The notes: generated by a model not told the origin, from the sequence alone. DNA of 64,000 nucleotides from Planctomycetia bacterium (GCA_030539295.1 JAUNSJ010000006.1:62001-126000), one strand, 5' to 3'; shown: positions 35,401 through 45,394, counted from the stretch's first letter. A program made the numbers and translations.

Positions 35401-38400
35401 CGTCCGGCTGCTCAACCGGCGTTGTGAATGACTACCGCGATGGTAATAACACCCATCTATATATAGTACTGCCCCGAACAGGTACGACCGGTGGTACGAT
35501 CAAGATGACGTTGCAACGCTACGACCGAACGGCAAATACCATTGTCGGTAATTCGCAAACGGACTTGTCTTTTGTCGTGGAAGCGGCTGTTGTCTATCAG
35601 AACGACACGACGAACATCGATGTTTCTGAAACCATGAAGGCGTTGCAAACTGCCTTTAATGCTGTTGCAGGTTATTATTACGACCCGAACTTTGCGTCGG
35701 AATCGTCGTTTTACGTTCGCGAGGCCACTTCACAAGCGCAGGACTGGGTTGGTACCGATTACGAACTCACCTACTTTGGTAATACGACAAGCTCGCAAGT
35801 GGTCTATGAGGTCATTTTCCAGCAGGACGCCCATGATGTCCCGTTCCTGTTACGCTTTGAAAACGAAAAAACCTTATTCACGTACACGCCTGATGTTGAG
35901 AATGCGGAAGCGGTCAAGAGAACCGATTTCGTTGAAATCAAGCAGCAAGGGTACCATGGAAAGGCGCAGATTAACTCGCACGTGGCCATGACCGATAGTG
36001 GTGATGTTGTCGTTGCGTGGCAGCAGAGCGCGTCGAACCGGACTTATTCCACGGATTACGGAACCGGCCTTGCCAACGGATACTGGAGTGATACGTATAT
36101 TGCGGTGGGGCACCCGATTGGTACACGGACGGAGCAGATTTACGTTCGCATGTTTACCGAATCGACCGATAACGCGGGCCCGCGTGTGACCCAGGTTGCC
36201 CTGCCCGACGGAACTCGCGTGGAAGAAGGCGATACGGTTACCTCGACTGTTAAAAATGTGGTCGTCTCCTTTAATGAAAATCTCATAACGACGGCCAAAT
36301 ACCCGTCCGATAACCTGCACGCGGTCGATAACGTGGCCAACTGGACGCTCCTGTCCGATGGAATCGTAATTCAGAATGCTATTGAGAGCATCTCGTTCGG
36401 CATGAGCGCCTCGCGTGGCCTGGCGGCGGACAGTACGAACTCCGCGGTCAACGATGGTCTGCTCGCATTAGGCTCCAATAAGTGGGAAGCGGTCATTACC
36501 TTTAAAGATGGCTATGAACTGACCACGGGGAACTACACCCTGATCGCCAGCGATTATATTTGGGACGTCTGCCGTAATTCCCTCTATTCACAAGGGCAAA
36601 ACTACGCCGGTGACGACTTTGAAATCAATTTCAGCGTTATTTCACTCAATACGCCTTTGGCTTTTGACACGAAAGATGACCCCTATATCTCTCATTACGT
36701 GCCGGAAACCGTTGTAAGTGATAAAGATAAGGACGGGGATCTGCTGGATGAGAACGAGATCGATTACGTAACGCGAACCGACCTGTTCGACGACTCCGTA
36801 GCCACGCTGGATACGCCGAATACGCCCACTTCCGTTGCCTGTGACGCCAACGGGAATTACGTCGTCGTTTGGACCTCTTCGATCGATAGTGAAAACATAA
36901 CAGAAGGCGACCTGGCGGATACGGGCGTTTGGGTGAAAATCTATCGTCAGGAATACGTTATGGACGCCAATAACAAGCGTATTCTGGTGACCGATGTAAT
37001 TGATGAATTCCGTATCGATGGCACTGAAGGACTCCTTGACGCCAAGGGGAACGTTCATTTCGCGGAGCAGGCTTCTGTTGCCGTTAGCGACAATGGCATT
37101 TTCGTCGTCGTCTGGAATCAATACGACGAGGAGTCGGAGAGTCAGGAAGTCTATGCCCGACGCTATAATATGGTCGGCGATTCGCTTGAGATCAACAACA
37201 CAACGGAGAATTTCCGAGTCAATAAAGAGACCGATAACGACCAGCAGAACGCGGCCGTCTCCATTGACGCCGATGGTGATTTTATCATTGTTTGGGAAAG
37301 CTACAACCAGGACTACTCACGCACCTGGGGTATCTACGGACGTCGTTTTACCAACGATGGTTACTCCTTCGGTGTAACGAATACGACGCAAACAATGAAC
37401 GTTGGAGGCACGATTCTCTCGGATGCCTACTATGTTAAACTCTGCTTTACCGATCCCGAAACGGACACGAAGTACTTTACCGATTACATTCCGCTTTACG
37501 TGGAGACGGCCCGAACGACGGAGGCGGTACGCACCGCTCTGCTGGCTCTTACGGACGAGAATGGGGAAGCTCTTTTCGGCGAGGACGATATAGAGGTCAC
37601 CATGACCGGCGCGAAACAGATTTCGGTTGCTTTTACCGGGAAATACGCCAACGAAGATATTGAGCTTATGACTGCCAAGACGTATCTGAAAAACGAGACG
37701 GGCGCCTATGAACTCACTTCGAAAGTCACGGTTAATGTCTCTCAGACGGCGACGGGTTCTGACGGATCGGAATTTCTTATTAATGAGACGAAAGAGAATC
37801 ATCAGCGGTTCCCCTCGGTTGCGATGGACTCGGAAGGGAACTTTGTCGTCAGTTGGACGGCGTGGGGGCAGGACGCGGATGCCTCGTATGAGACGAATAT
37901 ATACGCGAAGAAGTTCGTGTCGAACAACTATCTGCGTGGCTCCCATACGACCACCGCGCTGGATATGTCGTCCAGCGAATACGCGCTTCGCGAGCTTACT
38001 ATTGCTGCTGATATTGGCACCTTAACCACGAACTCCGGTGATAGTGCCTATTCGGGCGTCTGCCTCATTTCCGTTGGCGGCACAGCAACGATCAATAATG
38101 ATGATGAAAACGACGACACGACCGACGACGATAGCACGGCGGTGGGGTCGATCGGTACCGGGTCGTTACTGACCACCGGTAGTCACGTCTTGACCGCGGC
38201 CCATGTCGTTTGGAACGATGCGACGCGAGCGGCTGTTGCTGCCGGGTCCGTCTATGTGACCTTTGAAGCGGCCAATACAACGTACAGCTATCAGGTGGCG
38301 GCCATCTACGTTCATCCGGATTATACCGGAGAAGCGTGGTCTTCGCCGGACCTGGCCATTCTGCAATTGTCGGAAAAAGCTTCGGGCAATATAGCAACCT

Positions 38401-41400
38401 ACGATATTTATCGTACGGCGGACGAAATCGGCCAGCAATTCGTTAAGGTTGGCTATGGAACTTACGGCTTGGGAAGCGACGCTGACCCGGCTGATCGTGC
38501 CAATGATTACGGGGTTAAGCATTGGGGTAACAATATCTTTGAACTGACCGGTTCCGAGGCGAACGCCACCTATCTCGGTGCCCAGCTTATTTATGACTTT
38601 GACGACGGCAATGTGGTCAACGACTACATAGGCAATAACTACGGCATACGTCAGACAGGAGTGGAAGGCGAAGTTTGTACCGCGCCTGGCGACTCCGGTG
38701 GTCCTGCTTTAATTAATGGGCAAATCGCCGGTATCACCAGTTGGGGCTATACGAACAGCGAATACGGGTCGGTTTTCGGCGACTATGCGGCCGATGTCCG
38801 TATTTCTTCCTACGCGACCTGGATCGACTCCGTTCTCGTTGGCGGTATGGGCAGTGAATTCCTGGTCAATGAAGGCGCGGAAATGAGCAATCAGATATGG
38901 TCTGCCGTGGCCTTGGACGATTCGGGTAATTTCGTTGTTACCTGGACGAGTTACAATCAGGATCAGCATGGTGACTCCCGCGTTGGCAGCAGTGCCAATG
39001 GCTTGGGTGGTATCTTTGCCCGACGTTATTATTCCGCCTCCGAAAGTGTCACCCAGGCAGGAGAAATCTTCCTGGTCAACGACTACACAGGCGACGACCA
39101 GATTCATTCTCAAATCGCCATGGACCAGGAAGGAAACTTCACCATTGTTTGGGAAAGCTATCAGGACCGGGTCGAGTCCATTCTGCCTGACAGTTTCGGT
39201 ATTTACGCCAAGCGCTATGTAAACACGAACGATTTTTACAAGGCAGTCGCTGCTCTTAATGGAACTATTACGCCTCCTGACGATACTGATAATACAGACG
39301 GTGAGGCCGACGGTACGGACGCCACAGGCGAAGACGCCACGGGTGAAGATGGAACAGGCGAAGACGGAACAGGCGACACGGAAACGACCAGCGGCCGTAA
39401 CTTTGCCGATGGCGAAGAGACCGAAGGCGATACCGTTCAAATTGTTACGATTCTTTCCGCGTTCCCGACCGTTCCGGCCGGTATTGACCAGATAGAAATT
39501 TCCGATATTGGTCTGGTGGGTCGCTATGGCGAATTCGGAAGTGAATTCTGTGTACAAAATATTTATACGGAAGCGAAGAAGAATACGTCTGTTGAAGGCG
39601 ATCAGGTAGCTCCCAGTGTTGCCATGAACGACAACGGCGACCTGGTCTTTGCCTGGACGAATCTTGGCGTGCGTGAAGTGGGCGCCGATGGGGATGTGAT
39701 TCACGGTTCGGAAGTGGTCTCGCGAACGGTCACTTTGGCCAACGACACCGCTCCGCCCACCGTAACGAGCGTCTATGCGGAGCACAACGGAGGCGATTCC
39801 GTCTCCCTGTTCGATAATGTTGCCTTTGAGTACGATGATGGCCCCACGTCGATCCAGTTTACCTTTAGTGAACTTATGTTCTCCGCTGAATTGGTTAAGG
39901 CTCTTAAGGGAATTGACATTGACCGCAAAGATTATGCCACCGAGGAAGCGTTCCAGAAAGCGTATCGCGACCGGGTTCTTCATATTCTCAACGAGAATTA
40001 CGACGAGAACAGTACGGAAGCCAAGACGCTCAAAACGATTTTGAACCCGTCGAACTGGTCCTTGCTCAAGGATGGAACCCAAGTCTTTACTTCCATGATG
40101 GTGGGTCTTGATTATCAGTATGCCACTTGGAATGAGGGCAACGGAGATTACACAGCTCCAGGCAGCTACGTTCTAACGATTGGTTTCGCTGAAACGGTGG
40201 ACGAAAATGGCGATCCGATTACGGACCTCGAATCGAAACTTACGTCTGGCTCCTATGTCCTTACGCTATCGGATAATGTAACGGATCTGTTCGGTAACAA
40301 GCTGGATGGCGACTACAATGGTGAGGCGGGCGGGTCCTTCTCGGTTCGCTTTACGGTGGGCGAAGCGCCGGTCGATCCGGACGCGGAAGACGAGCCTGGC
40401 GGTGGTGGCGGCGGCGACGCTGTGCTGGGGTCCGATGCCTTGGCCGGCCACAACGATCCCGATGTCGCCTCCTGGATTGATCCGGTTACCGGAAAACAAC
40501 ATTTTATCATCGTCGCGACTACGGAAAAGGTTTCCCCTTATTCCTCAGGGAGCGGCACGAGCGACTCCTCGTCCAGTTCTTCAAGTACGAGCACGACCAC
40601 CACGACCGATTCCACCTTTATCGGCAATAAGAAGGATTCCTTCGTCGACGAAGATGGAACTCAAGGGACCTACTGGGTCGAAACCGACGTTATTATGCGT
40701 GAGTACATCCAGGACGATACCGGGATGATCGTGGCCAATGGCGCTGAAACTACGGTTACCGCATACTCCGGCAATCAATACTATCCGGTCATTGCCTGTA
40801 GTGAATATGGCAGTTACGTTATTGCCTGGACAGGCTCGGGGCCGTATGCCTCCAATGGCGTTTACGCGAATTTCTATTCCAATGGTGCCTCGCGGACCGT
40901 TTTTGTCAGTGGTTCCTCGGCCATCTGCTGGGATGTAAAAGTGGCAATTTCCGGCGATTATGTCATTTTCGCCTGGCTCGAGGGTTCGTCTTCGGAGACC
41001 GGACGCGGAGACAAGATCATGGTCGCCGTTTACAATCTCAACGGAACGTCAACCTATTCTACCAAGGAGACTTATGTCGAGACGGCAGAGGGCCGTGTCT
41101 ACTGGGGCTATTCCCCGAGTAGTATTCTCGCCGACCTTGGCAGTCTCTCGATTACCTCGTTCGATATTAACTGTAGTCAAAGTGGTGATACGTTTGCCCT
41201 GTCCTGGATCGGTAAGACGTTGTCCGACGCGAACTCGCAGAAGCTCTTCCTCCGCAGTTACTCCATCAATACGATGGTCAACGCTATACGCAACGGACAG
41301 TCGTTTGCCAAGTCGTATACCTTCCAGAAGAGTATAGCCGACAAGACGCAAACCGGTCAGGACGATTCGCAACTGGCCGTTACGAACAACGGTGAAATTT

Positions 41401-43448
41401 ATGTCGCCTGGAACGGTTCCAAGAGCTTCAACGTTGATATTTACGTCGCCGGTTTTGATAACGTTGGAAGATCCCTCTCCGTTCTCGGGTCAGCCGGCGA
41501 GGTCCGCGTCAATACAGTAGTAGCAGACAAGCAGGTGGAACCTTCTATTTCGGTCAATCCGGAAGGCACCTTCCTCCTCGTTTCGTGGACTTCCTACGAT
41601 GCCGAACGCAGTAACTACGACACGGAAAAAGGTGTCGAGTTGCACGACAACGGGATATGTGCCCGACTCATTAAGCTCACCAATGGTAATGGCGAGGCAT
41701 GGACAAATCCCGATGGCAATAAAAACGAATGGGTTGTCAATGCCATTCACAACGGCGATCAGCTCGTTTCGGCGAACACGGTGTTCGACCTTAACGGCGG
41801 TACGACGCCGAAGTATGTTGTAACCTGGGCCGGTCCGAACAAGAATCGTCTGCTGACTGCCGGAGATACAACTTCGACTTCTGGCACAGGTACCGGCACA
41901 GGCACAGGTACGGGAACGGACGATGGAGATACGACGAACGATACCGATACCGAAAATGATGCCTCGTGGGAAGCCGGATTCCGCCAAGTCTTCTTCCGTT
42001 ATTTTCCGACCAGTGCTTTCGGTATGAATTCCTATACCGATGCCACAATTGCGACGACGACAACGAAACAGTTGGCCATGACGTTCGCGAAGGAAATTAC
42101 GGTCAAGACAACGTACGACTCCTATTACAAGCCGTCGACGACGGGCAACACTGCCAGTACAACATCGGTCAAGAAGAGTGTGAAGCCGGATGTCGCTTCC
42201 TCCGAAACGACGGACAGTGGCGTTCTGGCCATTGCAGGAACGACCGGTGATGATGTCTTTACGTTCCATGCTGCATTTGGCACAAATGACTTGCTCGTTA
42301 AGGTTGGTAACCGGGAATATAATGTGACTGCTTCTGTAAACTCGGTCGTATTTTATGGCCTTTCGGGAACCGACACATTAATCTTCCAAGGCACCAACGA
42401 AGCGGAAACTGTGATTATCAATGGTGCCTCATCCTCCTTTAAGTATTCGGCGAACTATTCGAACGGGTTCAGCTTCACTGTTACCGCAACCGGCATGGAA
42501 GTCTTCAATGTGAACGCGGGAGGTGGTAATGACACGCTGAATCTGACGACGACGAAGAACGCGGATCAGGTCGTTGTCGAGTCCGGGCAGACACTGCTGA
42601 GCAGTGTAAGCGCAACGGCGGTCCAGGCGGAGGATTTCGAAACGGTTACGGTAACCAGTGCCGCAGGGAACGCCGCGGTCGTGCTTCGCGATACGAAAGA
42701 AAATGACCAACTGATTCTGAATAAGACGAAGGCCGTTCTTTCCGGGGCGAACTACTCCTTTACGGCCGTCAATTTTGCAAACGTTAATGTGGTAGCGAGC
42801 GAAGGTTACGATACGGCTGCTTTTGACGATGTTCGCACATTGGCGTCGGCCGGGACTTTTGTTGGAGTTGCAACGGCCAACGGTAGTGCGTCGGCCATGA
42901 ACTTCGACCGGATAACGGCGAACGCCGTGGCTGGAGCGACTGCTACTCTCTTTGGGTCAACTGGCAACGACAGTTACTTCTCCAAAGGAACCGAGGCTCA
43001 GTTTACCTATGCCAATGGACGCTCTGTTGCCATGAATGGCTTCTACGGTATTAACGTTAATGGGAATGGCGGTTACGATACTGCCTGTCTTGACCTGGCC
43101 GGACTTGGCAAGAGTAACTTCGTCGGCAAAGAACGACAGTCGATACTCACCTCGGGCAGCTATACGCGAACCCTGAACAACTTCTCTCAAACGAAAGTTG
43201 TTGGTACTGGTTCGACGACCGACGCAGCCGCGGCTACGGAAACTGCCACGGTGTTCGATACCTCCCGGAACGATCAGGTAACCGCCGTAGAAGACCGCGT
43301 TACGCTAAATTCTGGTGGCAACGACCTTTATGTCCTGCTTGCCTTGGATCAAGTGACTCTCAAAAAGGAGAAATTCGCCGGGCTGGCCAAGGCTCAGGTC
43401 GAAGGCACACTCGACTTCATTTTTGCCAGTGAAGCTTGGGGCGAATAA
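32457..43448 (+). CDS. Giant surface protein with internal trypsin-like domain
   Basis: This 3663-residue extracellular protein begins with a basic segment and 'LEERTLLS' (residues 48-55), the planctomycete N-terminal signature of giant exported proteins. Its body has many propeller-like repeats of the form 'FLVN....Q..PSVAMD..GNFVVSW'. Two or more Big_5-like domains occur, one starting at 'GPRVTQVALPDGTRVEEGD'. Residues about 1860-2130 are a chymotrypsin-fold protease. Its triad is H1916 ('LTAAHVV'), D1965 ('SPDLAIL') and S2080 ('PGDSGGPALI'), with normal spacing. The C-terminal 500 residues are repeat-rich beta structure ('VNAGGGNDTLNL'). A TG-repeat linker lies near residue 3145. No membrane anchor or sorting motif is obvious at the end. 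It probably binds or processes material at the cell surface. Confidence 0.85.
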   Translation: MMVLSQMKKLWSLTKTNRNGADQRKTHHTAAGKGTNHLEHRHLVLDMLEERTLLSLTVATANDVLVNSNWQDIRGDISVATNDAGDVVVTWTAADALYDPSTTDTGTPQYLTDAKGNIVYDLNVYARYLTDEVQRITLDDSLAPTGKSTTGGSFQLMVNPAEVQRLSFNTTTDPEGGDYLMYGTVNLGVWLDGQLVWGYDANDPDGVVGSYFTFYEGYSPSENAAALQNYLRTNERFWGELANATVTATSSRDFDISFEGTKYAGKDLQEIKVKDCNFVSGYMGGAVVTTISEPTTTATTNQGAGTSSGIYVSSDPWVTAQRIQDAINATKITSVYSPTSRAWTYDKTSGKYTYYMDSSSYYELDSGIKGSPVSMPETQVTVAPVALADGTLSKTQFDITFTGNSGLQNVQQLKISKMMARNSTDDLVTSPKADTSYSVETIKECSPVFRVNSVEPVEYLTDVNDAGETEIVTDGEGNPIILGSGKTDQSKPVVTMDKDGEFTIAWQSAVNDITQPKNTSDIYARQFTVQGVTDAATYDQKVGFYVDGGTIDLETQATYAPQANSDPYQLDVASVAQAQGVRPLGEEFLVNVQTNGEQTDPSIASDIDGNFVVTWTTDAQWNSYFAGIAARWYDKDALAITGEVAVTSTLQNNGTPYYGTSYVAMNDQGWSVILWNQGSTLYKSVYGTVAATGDAVPFISSQVVAGNAWGASVDFDCTYDDATGSPTSRYVIGYTLAEGADNSLYSDAWAVGYKITKNPSGYSEVCYTGGAVSSGSTGTDGEEETTASATAGSRRLNGEEAWNFSPDMQDQGRVSVGMDADGDLFFSYQGYGPDMEYGTTSLNYYSASTIMRMLYNDSMVYFHRPRTFTGNLKIGYEGKNDDLLGTEAELQALLDQDLADYSNPQLYTNGILYKALSYAYANGTGDWDTYMRAVVIGAQKAGATTDQASRLVAALSKYYSVVGSGAANDILYTTFNNGFTPTSGCSTGVVNDYRDGNNTHLYIVLPRTGTTGGTIKMTLQRYDRTANTIVGNSQTDLSFVVEAAVVYQNDTTNIDVSETMKALQTAFNAVAGYYYDPNFASESSFYVREATSQAQDWVGTDYELTYFGNTTSSQVVYEVIFQQDAHDVPFLLRFENEKTLFTYTPDVENAEAVKRTDFVEIKQQGYHGKAQINSHVAMTDSGDVVVAWQQSASNRTYSTDYGTGLANGYWSDTYIAVGHPIGTRTEQIYVRMFTESTDNAGPRVTQVALPDGTRVEEGDTVTSTVKNVVVSFNENLITTAKYPSDNLHAVDNVANWTLLSDGIVIQNAIESISFGMSASRGLAADSTNSAVNDGLLALGSNKWEAVITFKDGYELTTGNYTLIASDYIWDVCRNSLYSQGQNYAGDDFEINFSVISLNTPLAFDTKDDPYISHYVPETVVSDKDKDGDLLDENEIDYVTRTDLFDDSVATLDTPNTPTSVACDANGNYVVVWTSSIDSENITEGDLADTGVWVKIYRQEYVMDANNKRILVTDVIDEFRIDGTEGLLDAKGNVHFAEQASVAVSDNGIFVVVWNQYDEESESQEVYARRYNMVGDSLEINNTTENFRVNKETDNDQQNAAVSIDADGDFIIVWESYNQDYSRTWGIYGRRFTNDGYSFGVTNTTQTMNVGGTILSDAYYVKLCFTDPETDTKYFTDYIPLYVETARTTEAVRTALLALTDENGEALFGEDDIEVTMTGAKQISVAFTGKYANEDIELMTAKTYLKNETGAYELTSKVTVNVSQTATGSDGSEFLINETKENHQRFPSVAMDSEGNFVVSWTAWGQDADASYETNIYAKKFVSNNYLRGSHTTTALDMSSSEYALRELTIAADIGTLTTNSGDSAYSGVCLISVGGTATINNDDENDDTTDDDSTAVGSIGTGSLLTTGSHVLTAAHVVWNDATRAAVAAGSVYVTFEAANTTYSYQVAAIYVHPDYTGEAWSSPDLAILQLSEKASGNIATYDIYRTADEIGQQFVKVGYGTYGLGSDADPADRANDYGVKHWGNNIFELTGSEANATYLGAQLIYDFDDGNVVNDYIGNNYGIRQTGVEGEVCTAPGDSGGPALINGQIAGITSWGYTNSEYGSVFGDYAADVRISSYATWIDSVLVGGMGSEFLVNEGAEMSNQIWSAVALDDSGNFVVTWTSYNQDQHGDSRVGSSANGLGGIFARRYYSASESVTQAGEIFLVNDYTGDDQIHSQIAMDQEGNFTIVWESYQDRVESILPDSFGIYAKRYVNTNDFYKAVAALNGTITPPDDTDNTDGEADGTDATGEDATGEDGTGEDGTGDTETTSGRNFADGEETEGDTVQIVTILSAFPTVPAGIDQIEISDIGLVGRYGEFGSEFCVQNIYTEAKKNTSVEGDQVAPSVAMNDNGDLVFAWTNLGVREVGADGDVIHGSEVVSRTVTLANDTAPPTVTSVYAEHNGGDSVSLFDNVAFEYDDGPTSIQFTFSELMFSAELVKALKGIDIDRKDYATEEAFQKAYRDRVLHILNENYDENSTEAKTLKTILNPSNWSLLKDGTQVFTSMMVGLDYQYATWNEGNGDYTAPGSYVLTIGFAETVDENGDPITDLESKLTSGSYVLTLSDNVTDLFGNKLDGDYNGEAGGSFSVRFTVGEAPVDPDAEDEPGGGGGGDAVLGSDALAGHNDPDVASWIDPVTGKQHFIIVATTEKVSPYSSGSGTSDSSSSSSSTSTTTTTDSTFIGNKKDSFVDEDGTQGTYWVETDVIMREYIQDDTGMIVANGAETTVTAYSGNQYYPVIACSEYGSYVIAWTGSGPYASNGVYANFYSNGASRTVFVSGSSAICWDVKVAISGDYVIFAWLEGSSSETGRGDKIMVAVYNLNGTSTYSTKETYVETAEGRVYWGYSPSSILADLGSLSITSFDINCSQSGDTFALSWIGKTLSDANSQKLFLRSYSINTMVNAIRNGQSFAKSYTFQKSIADKTQTGQDDSQLAVTNNGEIYVAWNGSKSFNVDIYVAGFDNVGRSLSVLGSAGEVRVNTVVADKQVEPSISVNPEGTFLLVSWTSYDAERSNYDTEKGVELHDNGICARLIKLTNGNGEAWTNPDGNKNEWVVNAIHNGDQLVSANTVFDLNGGTTPKYVVTWAGPNKNRLLTAGDTTSTSGTGTGTGTGTGTDDGDTTNDTDTENDASWEAGFRQVFFRYFPTSAFGMNSYTDATIATTTTKQLAMTFAKEITVKTTYDSYYKPSTTGNTASTTSVKKSVKPDVASSETTDSGVLAIAGTTGDDVFTFHAAFGTNDLLVKVGNREYNVTASVNSVVFYGLSGTDTLIFQGTNEAETVIINGASSSFKYSANYSNGFSFTVTATGMEVFNVNAGGGNDTLNLTTTKNADQVVVESGQTLLSSVSATAVQAEDFETVTVTSAAGNAAVVLRDTKENDQLILNKTKAVLSGANYSFTAVNFANVNVVASEGYDTAAFDDVRTLASAGTFVGVATANGSASAMNFDRITANAVAGATATLFGSTGNDSYFSKGTEAQFTYANGRSVAMNGFYGINVNGNGGYDTACLDLAGLGKSNFVGKERQSILTSGSYTRTLNNFSQTKVVGTGSTTDAAAATETATVFDTSRNDQVTAVEDRVTLNSGGNDLYVLLALDQVTLKKEKFAGLAKAQVEGTLDFIFASEAWGE

Positions 43449-44072
43449 ATGAGTGAAGAAAACATTCTCGTTGTTCCAACCGGGTTGTTTCGGCAACTCG
43501 GTTACTTCCAAGGGTTTTGTGACCGCGTCGCGGACTATGCCGGCGAGCTCCTTGCCCCGGAGCATGTCCTGTTTCGCCCGCGGTCTCTCATGGAGCAGAA
43601 TCCGGAATTTAAGCAACTCATTCCGTACATGATTTTCTGTTACACGGACGACCAGGGAACGGTGTCGGTATTTAACTATGTGCGTGGTAAGGGCATGGGT
43701 GAAAAGCGTCTGCACAGTAAGAGGAGTATCGGGATAGGCGGGCACCTGAACGACCACGATGCGGAGACCTCGCAACGGCCAGGGCACGATGTCTACCATG
43801 AAGGGATGTTCCGCGAATTGCGTGAGGAGGTCATACTTCGGTCGCCGTGGACGCAGCGGTGTGTCGGTTTAATTAATGATGACCTGACGGAAGTGGGGCG
43901 TGTGCATCTCGGCGTTGTCCATCGGTTTGACCTCCAGACGCCAGATATGATGGCCAACGAGGAGGACCTGATAGAATCGGGTTTTCTTCCGGTGTCGGAG
44001 CTTTTGGCCATGCCGGAAGACAGCCTTGAGAGTTGGACGGCGATTTCTCTTGCCGCGCTGTTTCGGGCATGA
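43449..44072 (+). CDS. Nudix-like phosphohydrolase-family protein
   Basis: This 207-residue protein belongs to a planctomycete-rich family with a divergent Nudix box. The 'RELREEVIL' segment matches the REUXEEXGU core, but the preceding E is replaced by D and the G by another residue, so catalysis is uncertain. Other conserved stretches are 'FRPRSLMEQNPEFKQLIPYMIF', 'KRSIGIGGHLN' and 'CVGLINDDLTEVGRVHLGVVH'. The ATG follows the TAA of the giant gene with no spacer (TAAATG), suggesting reinitiation after that very long frame. The biological link with the surface protein is unclear. Confidence 0.72.
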   Translation: MSEENILVVPTGLFRQLGYFQGFCDRVADYAGELLAPEHVLFRPRSLMEQNPEFKQLIPYMIFCYTDDQGTVSVFNYVRGKGMGEKRLHSKRSIGIGGHLNDHDAETSQRPGHDVYHEGMFRELREEVILRSPWTQRCVGLINDDLTEVGRVHLGVVHRFDLQTPDMMANEEDLIESGFLPVSELLAMPEDSLESWTAISLAALFRA

Positions 44073-44617
44073 TTTTCAGCCACTGTGACGGTGGCATGGC
44101 CGTATATCCCCTACAGCCGTTGTAGAGGGAATGCGGCTGATACGATTTTACGGATATTCTTTATTTTGCCCATCTTTAGTTAATTTTAAAGGGCACAATA
44201 GCCGATAGAGTTGATACGGCGTATTGCCGCCGTGTGGGATCAGGGGAGAACAAGATTTCCCGTTTCCTGTCGGAGAGAGCGATCTCGTTTTAGAAATGCG
44301 TACACCTTAAAAAGATAAGAGGATTCTTTTTGAGGCGGTGTTTTCAAGAAATTTCCCGAAAAATTGCGGGAAATGGTGAAATCGTTCTTTCCACATGGGG
44401 GAATTTTTGTTATTGTTCGTTGTCGTTGCCGTCTTCAGGAGAAATCTTACGAACGGTTGGCCGGGAGTCGATAGTATTTTCGGTCGGTCGCTTGTCCGTA
44501 AGAAGTGGACCTTGAAGAGGCGTCCAAAAAAGGAATTTACAGTAAGCGATGATTACACATGAATCGAGTTTGCGTTTGCACCGGAGGCACCGCGTCAGAA
44601 GGAGCAAGGAGAAGCTG
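44073..44617 (+). other. Intergenic region upstream of the sigma factor gene
   Basis: The 545 bp hold no convincing gene. I see a GCCAC/GTGGC hairpin near 44079, an 8-bp stem ATTTCCCG/CGGGAAAT near 44350-44374, and a FliA-like promoter match, TAATTTTA-N12-GCCGATAG, at 44181-44208. That match differs from the known TAAAGTTT-N11-GCCGATAA consensus at several positions. Confidence 0.35.
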
Positions 44618-45394
44618 ATGAGCACTGCGACGATCCTGGAAGACACCGAACAGGTATGGGCGGAATTTCGCAAGAATCCCGAGAATATAGAGACGAGGAA
44701 CCGTTTAATTGAGCATTATATGCCCTTGGTTCGGCACCACGGCGAGCGAATTTTGCGCAAGCTGCCAGGAGAAATTGAACTGGACGACATCGTTTCGGCG
44801 GGGACGTTCGGCCTCATTGACGCCATTATGGCGTATGACCCGGAGCGGGGAGTAAAATTTGAGACGTTTTGCGTAACCCGGATTCGCGGCGCTATGCTTG
44901 ATGAGCTGCGAGCGATGGACTGGGTGCCGCGCATGGTTCGCTCCAAGGCGAGTAAGTTGAATGACGCCTATAAAGTTCTGGAAGGTCGCTTTGGCCGTAA
45001 GCCCTCGGAAGAGGAGCTTTCCGACTTTCTGGAGACGCCGGTGAATGAAATCCGACGTGCTATATCTGACAGTAGTCGTGTCAACATAACAAGTTTGGAC
45101 AAATGCTGGCTGGACCATGCCGGGGATGGGGACGTTACGGAGCTTGAAACCATAGCGGACCACCGGGGCGAAGACCCCACCGAACGCATGTCGCGAACCG
45201 AACTGATTCGTATGTGCACCAAGGGGCTTAGTAAGAGCGAACGCCTTATCATTATTCTCTATTACTTTGAGGAAATGACCATGAAGGAGATTGGTGCCAC
45301 TCTTGACTTGAGCGAAAGTCGCGTCAGTCAAATGCACAGTTCCATTCTTCAGCGGATTAAAAAGCTTCATTGCAACAACCGTTTTGACTGGTGA
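44618..45394 (+). CDS. fliA: FliA/WhiG-family RNA polymerase sigma factor
   Basis: This 258-residue sigma-28-type factor contains region 2 ('LDDIVSAGTFGLIDAIMAYDPERGVKFETFCVTRIRGAML' and 'DELRAMDWVPRMVR', typical of FliA). Region 3 is 'RFGRKPSEEELSDFL', and region 4 has the helix-turn-helix 'MKEIGATLDLSESRVSQM'. The start at 44618 has AAGGAG 7 nt upstream and is preferred to the frame opening at 44549. In motile bacteria FliA drives flagellar and chemotaxis genes; WhiG controls development. No flagellar genes are near, so its regulon is unknown. Confidence 0.88.
   Translation: MSTATILEDTEQVWAEFRKNPENIETRNRLIEHYMPLVRHHGERILRKLPGEIELDDIVSAGTFGLIDAIMAYDPERGVKFETFCVTRIRGAMLDELRAMDWVPRMVRSKASKLNDAYKVLEGRFGRKPSEEELSDFLETPVNEIRRAISDSSRVNITSLDKCWLDHAGDGDVTELETIADHRGEDPTERMSRTELIRMCTKGLSKSERLIIILYYFEEMTMKEIGATLDLSESRVSQMHSSILQRIKKLHCNNRFDW

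Noticed and set aside
38709-40082. 457-codon minus-strand frame within the giant gene
   Set aside because: Same reasons; it overlaps the coding strand containing the trypsin domain end and propeller repeats.
41880-41930. GGCACAGGTAC-like short tandem repeat
   Set aside because: It encodes a Thr-Gly linker in the giant protein and is not a CRISPR array or mobile repeat.
42240-43440. RTX calcium-binding nonapeptide repeats at the giant protein C-terminus
   Set aside because: The segments resemble 'GGGNDTLNL' but lack the regular GGxGxDxUx tandem spacing.
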